Origin: JACKAQ01 sp965227145
Lineage (GTDB): Bacteria; Calditrichota; Calditrichia; RBG-13-44-9; J075
Assembly: GCA_965227145.1 (NCBI GenBank)
Contig: OZ245730.1
Coordinates: 868,001-932,000, forward strand
DNA length: 64,000 nucleotides
Direction of reading: 5' to 3'
Each line of letters begins with the position of its first letter. Within the stretch, counting starts at the first letter, position 1. Under the pieces are notes generated by a model. That model was not told the DNA's origin. It ran no database searches and worked only from the letters and a program-made list of their open reading frames with translations. Shown here one piece after another: positions 18,105 through 27,938 of the stretch. A program made the position numbers and the translations under genes.

Positions 18105-18284
18105 ATGGCAGAGCAAAACCAGCCTGAACAAAAAGCAGACGCTGACCGGACACCCTACGGACAAAATTTTTATCCGCCGGTGCCAACGCAATTTACCAAA
18201 ACGATGCGCACAAATATTTTCTGGCAACTGTACCGGTTTGTGGTTATCAATATAAAAATGTTGCGGATGGTGCGAAAACACTGA
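18105..18284 (+). CDS. 59-residue protein downstream of the SQR-like gene
   Basis: A small gene with an excellent GAGGAGA ribosome-binding site (18091-18097) and an ATG at 18105; the stop is at 18282-18284. The protein starts hydrophilic and acidic (MAEQNQPEQKADADRT), has a Tyr/Pro segment (YGQNFYPPVPTQF) and ends in a basic, amphipathic helix with aromatic residues (NIFWQLYRFVVINIKMLRMV) that could lie on the membrane. I recognise no family. Its position 111 bp behind the SQR-like gene, with only a short palindrome between, suggests a partner or membrane adaptor of that enzyme. The function is not known. Confidence 0.75.
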   Translation: MAEQNQPEQKADADRTPYGQNFYPPVPTQFTKTMRTNIFWQLYRFVVINIKMLRMVRKH

Positions 18285-18425
18285 GCTGCAAAACAGTTTT
18301 TTCTTGTGTGATAACTGAATATTTATCAATTTGTGAAAATGTTCCGGGTGCGATGCCAAGCCCATCGCATCTGGAAATCGGTATAGATTGATTTTTGGTA
18401 AACGCAAGAAAAACAAGTGATTACA

Positions 18426-19088
18426 ATGGAATTTAATGCCGCAGTTTCGCAAATCAAACAGGTGTTGAACGGGCGCACTCCCCGTGAGCTGCAGATTCAC
18501 GGCTTTCTGCCGGCTGCCGTTGTGCTGCCGTTTTTCAATAAAAACGGGGAAGCCCATATTTTGTTCACCATGCGATCGGAAAAGGTGCTGCACCACAAAG
18601 GGCAGGTCTCTTTTCCCGGTGGTGCATGGGAGGAACAGGACAGCACTTTGGCGGAAACCGCGTTGCGGGAAACCGATGAAGAAGTGGGCATCCCGCCGGA
18701 GCAGCTCCGGATTCTCGGGCAGCTCGATGATTTTCCGACAATCACCGATTTTTTGGTGACACCTTTTGTGGCAACCATGCCCTATCCCTATCCCCACAAC
18801 ATCAGCGCGGATGAAGTCGCCGAACTGCTGGAAGTGCCGCTAAGTTTGTTTCTCACCGACGAATTTTTTGAGATGAAAGAAAAGACATTCGGCGATAAAG
18901 TGTATCCGGTGTATTATTATTATTTCAAACACGCGGTCATTTGGGGCGTGACCGGATTCATCATCAACCGTTTTGTGGAGTTGGTGTTCGGATACAATCC
19001 CGCCGGAAAAAGCATCCTCAGCGATCCCCGGAACGAAGCATATCTGCAGGAAAATATTTATCGGCGTGGCGTTAAAAAGCGCAGTTGA
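18426..19088 (+). CDS. Nudix hydrolase, CoA pyrophosphatase-like
   Basis: A 220-residue cytoplasmic Nudix hydrolase. The motif QVSFPGGAWEEQDSTLAETA followed by LRETDEEVGI is the combined UPF0035/Nudix signature of CoA pyrophosphatases (NudL/YeaB and Pcd1 relatives), which cleave CoA and its derivatives to 3',5'-ADP and phosphopantetheine. The later FLVTPFVATM and EVAELLEVPLSLFL also fit. A GTG three codons upstream (18417) is an alternative start; neither has a strong ribosome-binding site. It appears to be a single-gene unit. Confidence 0.85.
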   Translation: MEFNAAVSQIKQVLNGRTPRELQIHGFLPAAVVLPFFNKNGEAHILFTMRSEKVLHHKGQVSFPGGAWEEQDSTLAETALRETDEEVGIPPEQLRILGQLDDFPTITDFLVTPFVATMPYPYPHNISADEVAELLEVPLSLFLTDEFFEMKEKTFGDKVYPVYYYYFKHAVIWGVTGFIINRFVELVFGYNPAGKSILSDPRNEAYLQENIYRRGVKKRS

Positions 19089-19122
19089 TTCCCGCCCAAA
19101 ATTTTTGCTAAACTTTTGTCAA

Positions 19123-19749
19123 TCAACTATTTGGCTGCTGGAAATTTGCTGCGATTTCAGCCAAATCCGAGGGTGTGTTGATATTGGCGAAAATCTGCGG
19201 GCGGTAATCCGGCAACGCAACGGTCATATCCACAAACGTTGCGTCCAATGCGGAAAGCAGCTGATGCAGCGCAAAATTTTGCTCCGCCAGCGCTTCCCGG
19301 AACGGCTGCCGCGACAGCGAGGAAACCGGCCACACAGAAACCAGCGGTTCTTTTCCGCGATGCGATGCGGCAACTACCGGCGCATCTCCCAGGTTTGCCA
19401 ACAGCGCATCGTAAACGCTGCGGTTGAGCAGCGGCATATCGCAGGGAATGAATGCGACCCAATCTGTTTCGGCAATTTCCAGTGCGGCAGTTATCCCGGC
19501 GAGCGGACCGGTGCCGGGGTTGGCATCGCGGATTACCGGCAATCCGGCGCGGGAAAAAACGTTGACATCGTTACAGCTGAGCTGTATTTTTGGGGCGATT
19601 TGTTGCGCCAGCGAAATGGCTATTTCCAGCAACGATTTGCCGTTGAAAATAGCCAGCGCTTTTGGTGCGCCAAAACGGGTGCTGTTGCCACCGGCTAAAA
19701 TGACGGCAGACAGATTAATTTCCGGATGCCGGGTTGTGGGTGAAGTCAT
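19123..19749 (-). CDS. mobA: Molybdenum cofactor guanylyltransferase MobA-like
   Basis: A 208-residue nucleotidyltransferase. The nucleotide-binding loop LAGGNSTRFGAPKAL, the segment DANPGTGPLAGI and the metal-binding FIPCDMPLL match MobA, which transfers GMP to molybdopterin to make the bis-MGD cofactor. MobA/MocA relatives that use CTP look similar, so the exact nucleotide is less sure. It is convergent with the Nudix gene and divergent from the cyclase-family gene. No molybdoenzyme is in the window, but a nitrate reductase elsewhere would need this cofactor and would supply nitrite to NrfA (inference). Confidence 0.85.
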   Translation of the reverse strand: MTSPTTRHPEINLSAVILAGGNSTRFGAPKALAIFNGKSLLEIAISLAQQIAPKIQLSCNDVNVFSRAGLPVIRDANPGTGPLAGITAALEIAETDWVAFIPCDMPLLNRSVYDALLANLGDAPVVAASHRGKEPLVSVWPVSSLSRQPFREALAEQNFALHQLLSALDATFVDMTVALPDYRPQIFANINTPSDLAEIAANFQQPNS

Positions 19750-19814
19750 AATTTACCGTGATTTTCAACGAAAAATTTACCGAAGATTTCCCAAACGATC
19801 AAGTTGAAATCCCC

Positions 19815-20459
19815 ATGAAATTACAATTCGAACAAATTTTTGATATCAGCGTCCGGTTGGGTGATGAGTCCATCACTTTCCCCGGCGACCCCGCGTTTGA
19901 GCGCGAAGTGCTGATGAATATTCCCGAAAGCGGCATTTGCGAGCTGAGCGGTTTGCGAATGAGCGCACATTCGGGCACGCACATCGATATGCCGTCGCAT
20001 TTCATCGAAAACGGCAAACGGCTGGGCGATTACGCACCCGCAGATTTCATTCTTTCCGCAACGGTGGTGGAAATTGACAGCCCGGAAGCCATCTTCGCAG
20101 CGGATGTTCACGCGGCATCGCCGGAACCGGGAACGGCGTTGCTGTTCAAAACCGCAAATTCCCTGACAGGTTCCTGTTGCAACGGAAAATATACCAAAGA
20201 TTATGTGTATCTTTCCGCAGATGCCGCAAATGCATGCGTTGAGAAAAAAGTGGCGTTGGTGGGCATCGATTATATTACCATCGAAGATCCCGATGATCCG
20301 GATTTTCCGGCGCATCACGCGGTGCTGGGCAACGGTATTTTCATTTTGGAGGGCGTCAATTTACGCGATGTGCCCGCAGGAAAATACACCCTGATCGCGT
20401 TGCCACTCAACATTCCCGATGGTGAAGCATCGCCGGTCAGGGCAATTTTGCTGCGCTAA
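19815..20459 (+). CDS. Cyclase-family (kynurenine formamidase-like) hydrolase
   Basis: A 214-residue metal-dependent hydrolase of the cyclase family (PF04199). The signature SAHSGTHIDMPSHF carries the metal ligands (HxGTHxDxPxH), and DYITIEDP plus the late HHAVLGNGIFILEGVNL are also typical. Members include kynurenine formamidase and related amide/lactone hydrolases; the substrate here is unknown. I prefer the ATG at 19815 because it gives the usual length. A GTG at 19758 would leave only 8 bp to the divergent mobA-like gene. Confidence 0.85.
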   Translation: MKLQFEQIFDISVRLGDESITFPGDPAFEREVLMNIPESGICELSGLRMSAHSGTHIDMPSHFIENGKRLGDYAPADFILSATVVEIDSPEAIFAADVHAASPEPGTALLFKTANSLTGSCCNGKYTKDYVYLSADAANACVEKKVALVGIDYITIEDPDDPDFPAHHAVLGNGIFILEGVNLRDVPAGKYTLIALPLNIPDGEASPVRAILLR

Positions 20460-20725
20460 AAAAGCCAATATTCCACTAACTTTTCCGGCATCAACAATAT
20501 TATATTGAAGATGCATTTACAATCAAGGGTGGCGTAAGTTTTCAATTTGGCAAGCTGCGCATTGCAGATGTTGGGATGATCCGTTACCGGCAAATGGGGT
20601 TCAAATGTACCATTTTCCGGTGGTTTTATGATTGGCGCCGACAATTGCCGGTAAAATCGCAGGTCATGCTTTCGGAACTGCCTACCATAACAGAATGATC
20701 ATTTGAGGGTGGAGCATTCACGTTT

Positions 20726-23700
20726 ATGACAGGATTTCGCTGTTTCCCGATACCTCAAATTCTTAAAACAAATCCATTTGCAAAATCAAAAATACACCGC
20801 AAAACGGCGCTGTTCGCTCAATCGGCAACCCTTTTTTGGGTGAGCAATGCTTTTGCGAAATCTGCATTTGTTGATTGGGGAGCCATTTCCGGGAATTTCT
20901 GGTTGCGAATGTTGGTGGTAATGGTGGCGGGATTGGCCGGTTATCTGGTGTATCGTTGGCGGCTTTCCGGCATAAAAGCCCATAACCGGCAACTGAAAGC
21001 GGAAATCGAAAATCGCGAAAAAGTGGAAAAAGAGCTGGATAACCGGCTGATTTTTGAATCAACCCTCACGGAAATTTCCCAACGATGTATCAACCTGAAT
21101 CTGGAAAATGCAACCCAACTGATTAACGCATCGCTGCAAAACGTTGCCCGTTTTCTGGAAACCGAATGTTGCGCTATTTACGAAATCAGCCCGGATACGC
21201 AGCAATTGGCCCGGAAATATATTTGGTGCAAACCCGCGTTCAGCGAAGCCATGAATAAATCCGTAACGATCGATCTTCAAAAATATCCCGTTTTCAGTGA
21301 AATTTTGGATAATGCCAAACCCTTTATTATTAACACTTTAAATGATTTAAAATCAACACCCGGCAGCGACATGCTGTTTGCAAAAGAGATGCAAACTCTG
21401 TTTGCGGTGCCGCTCGTGGATAGCACCACAAAGTTGGGTATCCTGATTGGCGCAACCAACAAACCGGCTGTCGGTTGGCTGCCACACACCATCAATCAAT
21501 CGTTTATTATTGCACGGGTTTTTGCGATGGCGCTGTTGAATATCAAACGGCAGCTGCGCAGCCGGGAACGCGAGGCGTATGCCACCATTTTGTCGCGAAT
21601 TTCCACCCGGTTTATCAATATGAATTCGGATGTTGCGAACGAAGCCATCGGCCAAAGCCTCATCGAATTGAGCGAATTTTTGGGGGCGGACAGATGCTGC
21701 ATTTACAAAATAAATGCAGATGAAGTGTTTCTCGAACGCTTTTTTGAGTGGCGAAAAACCGGTGCTCCGGATTTTGCCGACGCCGGAAAATGGCTGTCGC
21801 TTAATGAAAATCAATGGTATTTCCAACAGGTCCGAACCGGGGAACCATTTGTTTTTAAACAATCTATCGCGGCGCGTGGCGATATCGACTGGCAAATGGT
21901 CACAGAATCCGGAATCCGCTCCAGTATCGTCATTCCGATGCTGATTGAAGAACAGTTGGTGGGACATATCGCGTTCGATTTTTCCGCTGAAAAACAGATT
22001 CTCGACGATTTGCAACAGCGATATTTCAAATTGGTTGGGGAAATGTTTGTGAATGCCGTCGCCCGCCGGCAATATCAACTGGAAAAAGAGGAGCAGTTGG
22101 CTTTCGAACGCCTGCTCTCGGAAATTTCCACCGTTTTTATCAAACACGACCATTCGCAGGTTGATCAGGGCATCGAAATAGCTTTGGAGAAACTCGGTAA
22201 TTTCTGCAAAGTGGATCGCTGCACACTTTTTTTGGCAAGTTTGGATTTAAAGCAGCCGGAACGGGTTTACCAATGGGCAGCGCCGAACGTTCCGGATAAT
22301 TATCCGGTGGTTTCATCGATCAAAATTTCCGACCTGCCCCAATATATCCGGAAATTTAAATATGGGGAAACCGTTATCATTTCTGATCGGAGTGATATCC
22401 CGGAAACCGCAACTGAAGAAATACAGTTATATGACAAGTTGCTGGCAAAATCGCTATTTGTAATTCCGCTGAAAATTTATTCGGAAATTTACGGTTATTT
22501 TGGGTTAAGCACTTATTTTGAAACCCGCAAATGGTCAAAAATCTGGATTTCCAGAGCCACGCTGGTTGCGGAAATTTTTGCGAATGTGGTGCATCGCCGA
22601 CGCATGGAAATTGCGTTTAAAGAAAGCACCGAATTTCTTGGTTTGGCAATGGAAACCGCAAAAATGGGCACCTGGACGGTAGATATGGTCAATGACAAAG
22701 TCATCTGGTCCCGGGGCGCGTTCAAATTATACGGATTACCGGAAAACAGCCCGGTGCCCGGTTTCGAAGAATTTTTGGAACTGGTTGAGCCGGAATATCG
22801 TGATCGAATAAAAAATCGGTGGGAAAAAATTTTCAATGAAAAAATCACCAGTCATTCAGATGAATTCCGGGTGATTTGGCCAAACGGCGAACAGCACTGG
22901 ATCGAGGACCGGATTCAGGTGCATTATAATGATGACGGTTTGCCGGAACGGGTTACCGGTATTTGTTTGAACATTGATAAGCGCAAAGATGACGCACGAA
23001 CCATACAATCCGGTGAACAGGTTATCGAATCTCTGGTGAAATATGTTGAAATTGGTTTGATGCTGGTTTCGCATGATTCCAACGTGGTTCATTATAATGA
23101 TAAAGCATTAAAATTGCTGGATTTAACACCCGGTCAACTAAACGGGAAAGAGCCTTATCCGGCCGGCTGGAAACTGATGTATGAAGATGGCCGCGAGCTG
23201 ATGCCCGATGAATTGCCCGTGCGGAAAGTGTTGGAATCGCGGGAGCCGGAACGCAATCTGGCGTTACAAATTGTGCACGATAAAAAACCGGAACCAACCT
23301 GGGTTTTGGTGAACGCCGTTCCGCAACTGGATGCAAATGGAGATATCCGGCATATTATTTACAGCTTTTCGGACATCACCCGCAGAAAGGAAGCCGAAGA
23401 ATTTTTTAAAGCGGAACGCGACCGGTCGGAAATGTATTTCCAGACTGCCGGCAGCATTTTGGTTGTTCTGGCGACCGATGGCACAGTCATCAAAATCAAC
23501 CGCAGAGGTTGCGAAGTCCTCAAAATGAGCGGTGAGGAAATAATCGGGAAAAACTGGTTCACCCATTTTATTTCGGAAAATTATCGCAAAGGTGCCCGCT
23601 ATTTGTTTGATGAACTGGTTTCCGGTCAGCTTGAAAATATTGAATATACGGAATTTGCATTACTCAATCGCATTGGCGAAGAACGGTTGATTACCTGCAA

Positions 23701-24607
23701 CAGCACGGTAATCTGCGATCCGAACGGAAAAATAATCGGTGTGCTCAGCTCCGGCGAGGATATCACCCAGCGACGCCATAACGAAGCCGAACTGGCAAAT
23801 TACCGGTACGAACTGGAACAACTGGTCGAACTGCGCACAGATGCGCTCGAAGAAGCGCAAAAAGAACTGCTGATCAAAGAAAAGCTGGCAACGCTGGGTC
23901 AGTTAATTGCCGTGGTCAGCCACGAATTGCGCAATCCGCTCGGTGCTGTTCGCAGCTCCTTTTTTGTGGTGAAGGAGCGCACTGCCGGTCACCAGCTGGG
24001 TATTGAAAAAGCGTTGGTGCGGGCGGAACGCAATATTATACGCTGCGACCGCATTATCGAGGAATTGCTGGATTACACCCGCAGACCCCAAAATTATTTC
24101 CAGAAAACAACCGTGGACCGATGGCTGGAAAGCTTGCTCGGCGAATATATGTTGCCGGAAAATGTGGTGTTGGTTTGCGATTTCTCAGCCGGTTGCAGCG
24201 TAAATATCGACCGGGAACGGTTTCACCGATGCGTCACCAATGTGCTGGATAACGCCTGTGCCGCAATGGCCAATTCAGATGCCGCAATCGATAAACCCGT
24301 CAAACAATCGGATGAGCTTTTTGTTGCAACCCACGCCGACGGTCAAACTGTCACCGTTACCATAACAGATTCCGGGTGTGGCATTCCCCAAAAACAGCTC
24401 GAAAAAATTTTTGAACCGTTGTATAGCACCAAAGCCTTTGGCGTTGGTTTGGGCTTGCCGATCGTTAAACAAATTGTCGAAAGCCACAGCGGATCGATAA
24501 CGATAAACAGTGCTTTTGGAAAAGGGACATCCGTTATTATTTGTTTACCTGTCAATCAAAATGAGAAAAATGAAAATGCGGGCAGTAAAGGGATTGAAGC
24601 GCAGTAA
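20726..24607 (+). CDS. Multi-GAF, multi-PAS sensor histidine kinase
   Basis: A 1293-residue membrane sensor. The N-terminus has a possible signal segment and a membrane helix at about 60-78, then a short coiled coil. Three GAF-like domains (about 95-270, 285-460, 470-640), then PAS domains (about 650-780 with a PAC-like end, 790-900 and 905-1030). The kinase core has VVSHELRNPLG (phospho-His about 1065), an N box NVLDNACAAM (about 1171), DSGCGIP and GVGLGLPIV. No receiver domain is attached. The following kinase gene starts inside its 3' end, so they are probably co-expressed, and their kinase cores are clearly related. The signal is unknown. Confidence 0.88.
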   Translation: MTGFRCFPIPQILKTNPFAKSKIHRKTALFAQSATLFWVSNAFAKSAFVDWGAISGNFWLRMLVVMVAGLAGYLVYRWRLSGIKAHNRQLKAEIENREKVEKELDNRLIFESTLTEISQRCINLNLENATQLINASLQNVARFLETECCAIYEISPDTQQLARKYIWCKPAFSEAMNKSVTIDLQKYPVFSEILDNAKPFIINTLNDLKSTPGSDMLFAKEMQTLFAVPLVDSTTKLGILIGATNKPAVGWLPHTINQSFIIARVFAMALLNIKRQLRSREREAYATILSRISTRFINMNSDVANEAIGQSLIELSEFLGADRCCIYKINADEVFLERFFEWRKTGAPDFADAGKWLSLNENQWYFQQVRTGEPFVFKQSIAARGDIDWQMVTESGIRSSIVIPMLIEEQLVGHIAFDFSAEKQILDDLQQRYFKLVGEMFVNAVARRQYQLEKEEQLAFERLLSEISTVFIKHDHSQVDQGIEIALEKLGNFCKVDRCTLFLASLDLKQPERVYQWAAPNVPDNYPVVSSIKISDLPQYIRKFKYGETVIISDRSDIPETATEEIQLYDKLLAKSLFVIPLKIYSEIYGYFGLSTYFETRKWSKIWISRATLVAEIFANVVHRRRMEIAFKESTEFLGLAMETAKMGTWTVDMVNDKVIWSRGAFKLYGLPENSPVPGFEEFLELVEPEYRDRIKNRWEKIFNEKITSHSDEFRVIWPNGEQHWIEDRIQVHYNDDGLPERVTGICLNIDKRKDDARTIQSGEQVIESLVKYVEIGLMLVSHDSNVVHYNDKALKLLDLTPGQLNGKEPYPAGWKLMYEDGRELMPDELPVRKVLESREPERNLALQIVHDKKPEPTWVLVNAVPQLDANGDIRHIIYSFSDITRRKEAEEFFKAERDRSEMYFQTAGSILVVLATDGTVIKINRRGCEVLKMSGEEIIGKNWFTHFISENYRKGARYLFDELVSGQLENIEYTEFALLNRIGEERLITCNSTVICDPNGKIIGVLSSGEDITQRRHNEAELANYRYELEQLVELRTDALEEAQKELLIKEKLATLGQLIAVVSHELRNPLGAVRSSFFVVKERTAGHQLGIEKALVRAERNIIRCDRIIEELLDYTRRPQNYFQKTTVDRWLESLLGEYMLPENVVLVCDFSAGCSVNIDRERFHRCVTNVLDNACAAMANSDAAIDKPVKQSDELFVATHADGQTVTVTITDSGCGIPQKQLEKIFEPLYSTKAFGVGLGLPIVKQIVESHSGSITINSAFGKGTSVIICLPVNQNEKNENAGSKGIEAQ

Positions 24608-27600
24608 TGGTGTTGCAGAGCGAATAATAAGATCTTGTTTATTATCCGTTTACATATTGTGTTTGTGGCAATTTAACGATCTGCTTGCAGATCAACAATT
24701 GCTCAAATTTAAACGGTTGTCCGTTGCGGAAGGGCTTTCCCAGAACAAGGTCAATTGCATTCTGCAAGATGGTTATGGCTTTGTATGGCTGGGCACAGAT
24801 GACGGGCTGAACCGTTATGACGGCTACGAATTCCGGAAATATTACCACAATCCGGCAGACAGCACCAGCATTTCGGATAACAATATCAAATGCATGATCG
24901 AAATGCCCGGCAACAAAATTTGGGTGGGCACGCTTGCCGGCGGAATTTCAATTCTGGACAACGAAACCGGGAATTTTTCCAGATTTAACCTGGGATTCGA
25001 AAACAACAATCCGGATACATTAATTAGCATTTATGCGCTAAAGAAAGACCGGTTTCAAAATCTTTGGGTATTTCATCATGATGGGTTGGTAAAGTTTACC
25101 ATGAATGGTGACAGCGTAAGTAATCCCAAATACTATTGGTTTAAGGAACATCCATCGGATGGGTATATTCAAGAGCAAATTGAGATCGATTCAAACGGTA
25201 TCGTCTGGATTCTGAAAAACAGGGTTTTAAGTGTTTTGGATGAAGCCACCGGTGAGTTTAAAAATTATTACAAAGATCCCCAAAAATTATTCTCAACCGA
25301 CTTAAAAGATTTCATCTATTGTGACTCAATGGATCGATTATGGTTGGGCATAACCTACGAAGCCGGCATGTCGAGATTGTTTGAGTTCAATTTTGTTGAA
25401 GAGCGTTGGGAACAGGCATTGCAAAAAAATGAAAAGCGAGTGCATGGTGCCATCGAGTTTGAAAATGAACTCTATATCTATGGTTTTTCAGGGCTAATCC
25501 GTTATAATCCAGATCAAACCGCCGGTGATAAGCTGTTTGATTTTAGCGATAATATCGTTGCTTCTATTCAAACCGCAATGGTAAACCGCGACGGATCATT
25601 ATGGCTTGGCTCAAATGGCTATGGCGCCTATAGTTTATCGAAAACCACCAGACGATTTTCATCCTATCCTGTTAACGCTTCACCAAACAGCCGTTGGGAA
25701 AGTGTGCGTTCTATTTATGAAGACCCAGATGGCATCCTTTGGCTGGGCACCTATGGTGGTTTATATTTGCTGGACAGAACAACCAATTCAATTGCCAGAA
25801 AGCAGTTGATCGACAATGAAGAATGGTTCCGCCTGCCGGTACTTTACAGTATTTACGAAGACCCTGAAAGTAACGGAGAGATTCTCTGGCTGGGAACCGA
25901 GGGAACGGAGCTTTATCAACTCAATCGCACCACCGATCAGATCAAAGTATTCCATTCGGTAGCGCCGGATAATAAGGCGTTTGCCGGTAGGATTGTTACC
26001 GGTATCCTGCGGGATTTCCGCGGAAAGTTGTGGGTCAGCACATATTTTGGCGTCAGCCGGTTAAAACAGGGAACCGATCAGTTTATAAATTATTATCACG
26101 ATCCGGCTGATTCTTCCAGCATTAGCAGTAATCAAAGCACCTATATATTTGAAGATAGCCGCCGGCGATTATGGTTTGGCACTATCTCCGGCCTAAACCA
26201 ATACCTGCCTGAGTCGGATAGTTTCCGGCGGTATATGTATAATCCGTTGCTACCGGGAGGTTTAAGAGCCCGGCGTATCGAAGTCATTTACGAATCGAAA
26301 CATCCGGATTTTGCCGGTAAATTGTGGCTGGGAACCGCCGGCGGCGGTTTGGTGGAGATGATCGAACAGCCGGACGGAACGATATATTTTAACCATTATA
26401 CATCCAAAAGCGATTTGGCGAACAATGTTGTTTACGGCATTCTCGAAGATGAAGAAGGCAATTTGTGGATGAGTTCCAACAAAGGAATTTCCAAATTTAA
26501 TATCCGTACCGGCACCTTCAAAAATTATGATATCGAGGATGGTTTGCAGGATAACGAATTTAACGCGAAAGCATTTTTTAAAGGAAAATCCGGTGAAATG
26601 TTTTTTGGCGGTGTCAACGGATTAAACATGTTTTATCCGTCAGATCTCGGTATTTCAACGTTTGAAGCGCCGGTGCGAATGACGGATTTCAAAATATTTA
26701 ATAAAAGCGTTGATTTGGGGAAAGCGGCGCATGACGTAAAAAACATTGAACTCAATTACACGGACAATTTTTTTTCATTCGAATTTGCCGCGCTGGATTA
26801 CAATTCGCCATCCAAAAATCATTACGCATATAAGCTGGAAGGCTTCAATAAGGACTGGATTCAACTCCACACCAAACGCGATATCACATTTACCAATCTG
26901 GATCCCGGAGCCTATCGGCTTAACATAAAAGCGACCAACAGCGACGGTATCTGGAATGAGTCCGACATCTTGAGTATTGGCATCAACATTCTGCCGCCAT
27001 TTTGGGATACCTGGTGGTTTCGATATTTAATCGCTGTGTTGCTCATTATCGGATTATGGTTGTTCTTTCGCTGGCGAACATCGGATATCGTCAATAAAAA
27101 CAAAGAATTGGAGCTGCTGGTTGAAGGGAAAATAGTTGAGATTCGCCAAATCAACGAGCGATTGTTGTCGCAGGAAAAGCTGGCCAATCTCGGAAAGTTG
27201 ATTACCGTAGTCAGCCACGAATTGCGCAATCCGCTCGGCACGATACGCAACGCATTTTTTTCGCTCAATGAAATGATTGTGCCAAAAGACCAAACCATAA
27301 ACAGGGTGCTGGAAAGGGCGGAACGCAATATTCAGCGCTGCGATACGATCATCAAAGAATTGCTGGATTTCACCCGATTGCCAAAACTCTGTCTGGAAAC
27401 CGTGCAAATCAACGATTTGATCCGTGAAGTGATCGAAGAATCGAATATCCATGAATCCATTGAAGTGCGCCTGAAGCTGGACGCTGCTCATGCCCTACGG
27501 ATCGATATCGAACAAATCCGGCGGTGCCTCATCAACCTGATCGATAACGCCTGCCACGCGATGCTGGACGAAATTGACAGCAGCAAACGCTATCGGCTCA

Positions 27601-27881
27601 CCATTTCTTCGTGGGATGGCAGCAACGGTATTTTTGTGGTTATCGAAGATAACGGTCCGGGTGTTCCCCCGGAATTGCGGAAAAAAATATTCGAGCCGCT
27701 ATTCAGCACCAAAGGGTTTGGCGTGGGAATGGGTTTGCCAATTACCAAACAAATTGTGGAACTGCATCAGGGGCGTATCGAAGTGGACAATTCCGTTAGT
27801 AAAGGAACGGCAATGCGTATTTTTTTACCGCTGTTTTCGCGAAGTAAAAAAATATACAACGATCTGATTGGTATGGAATAG
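24561..27881 (+). CDS. Beta-propeller (two-component regulator propeller) sensor histidine kinase
   Basis: A protein of about 1106 residues: signal segment, a periplasmic double beta-propeller made of repeats such as VWLGTDDGLNRYDG and LWLGTYGGLYLLD, a Y_Y_Y domain (about 720-800), one membrane helix in WWFRYLIAVLLIIGLWLFF, a coiled coil, then a HisKA/HATPase core with VVSHELRNPLG (phospho-His about 886), INLIDNACHAML and EDNGPGVP. Unlike the hybrid two-component systems of Bacteroides, there is no receiver or AraC domain. The start is uncertain: ATGs at 24561, 24570 and 24576 all overlap the end of the previous kinase. Propeller kinases of this kind often sense extracellular glycans, but the ligand here is not known. 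Confidence 0.88.
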   Translation: MRKMKMRAVKGLKRSNGVAERIIRSCLLSVYILCLWQFNDLLADQQLLKFKRLSVAEGLSQNKVNCILQDGYGFVWLGTDDGLNRYDGYEFRKYYHNPADSTSISDNNIKCMIEMPGNKIWVGTLAGGISILDNETGNFSRFNLGFENNNPDTLISIYALKKDRFQNLWVFHHDGLVKFTMNGDSVSNPKYYWFKEHPSDGYIQEQIEIDSNGIVWILKNRVLSVLDEATGEFKNYYKDPQKLFSTDLKDFIYCDSMDRLWLGITYEAGMSRLFEFNFVEERWEQALQKNEKRVHGAIEFENELYIYGFSGLIRYNPDQTAGDKLFDFSDNIVASIQTAMVNRDGSLWLGSNGYGAYSLSKTTRRFSSYPVNASPNSRWESVRSIYEDPDGILWLGTYGGLYLLDRTTNSIARKQLIDNEEWFRLPVLYSIYEDPESNGEILWLGTEGTELYQLNRTTDQIKVFHSVAPDNKAFAGRIVTGILRDFRGKLWVSTYFGVSRLKQGTDQFINYYHDPADSSSISSNQSTYIFEDSRRRLWFGTISGLNQYLPESDSFRRYMYNPLLPGGLRARRIEVIYESKHPDFAGKLWLGTAGGGLVEMIEQPDGTIYFNHYTSKSDLANNVVYGILEDEEGNLWMSSNKGISKFNIRTGTFKNYDIEDGLQDNEFNAKAFFKGKSGEMFFGGVNGLNMFYPSDLGISTFEAPVRMTDFKIFNKSVDLGKAAHDVKNIELNYTDNFFSFEFAALDYNSPSKNHYAYKLEGFNKDWIQLHTKRDITFTNLDPGAYRLNIKATNSDGIWNESDILSIGINILPPFWDTWWFRYLIAVLLIIGLWLFFRWRTSDIVNKNKELELLVEGKIVEIRQINERLLSQEKLANLGKLITVVSHELRNPLGTIRNAFFSLNEMIVPKDQTINRVLERAERNIQRCDTIIKELLDFTRLPKLCLETVQINDLIREVIEESNIHESIEVRLKLDAAHALRIDIEQIRRCLINLIDNACHAMLDEIDSSKRYRLTISSWDGSNGIFVVIEDNGPGVPPELRKKIFEPLFSTKGFGVGMGLPITKQIVELHQGRIEVDNSVSKGTAMRIFLPLFSRSKKIYNDLIGME

Positions 27882-27938
27882 CGTGATTTGGAGAGGTGAG
27901 AAAAAAGGAAGCGAGAAAAAGCGGAAAGTAGGGGAGTG

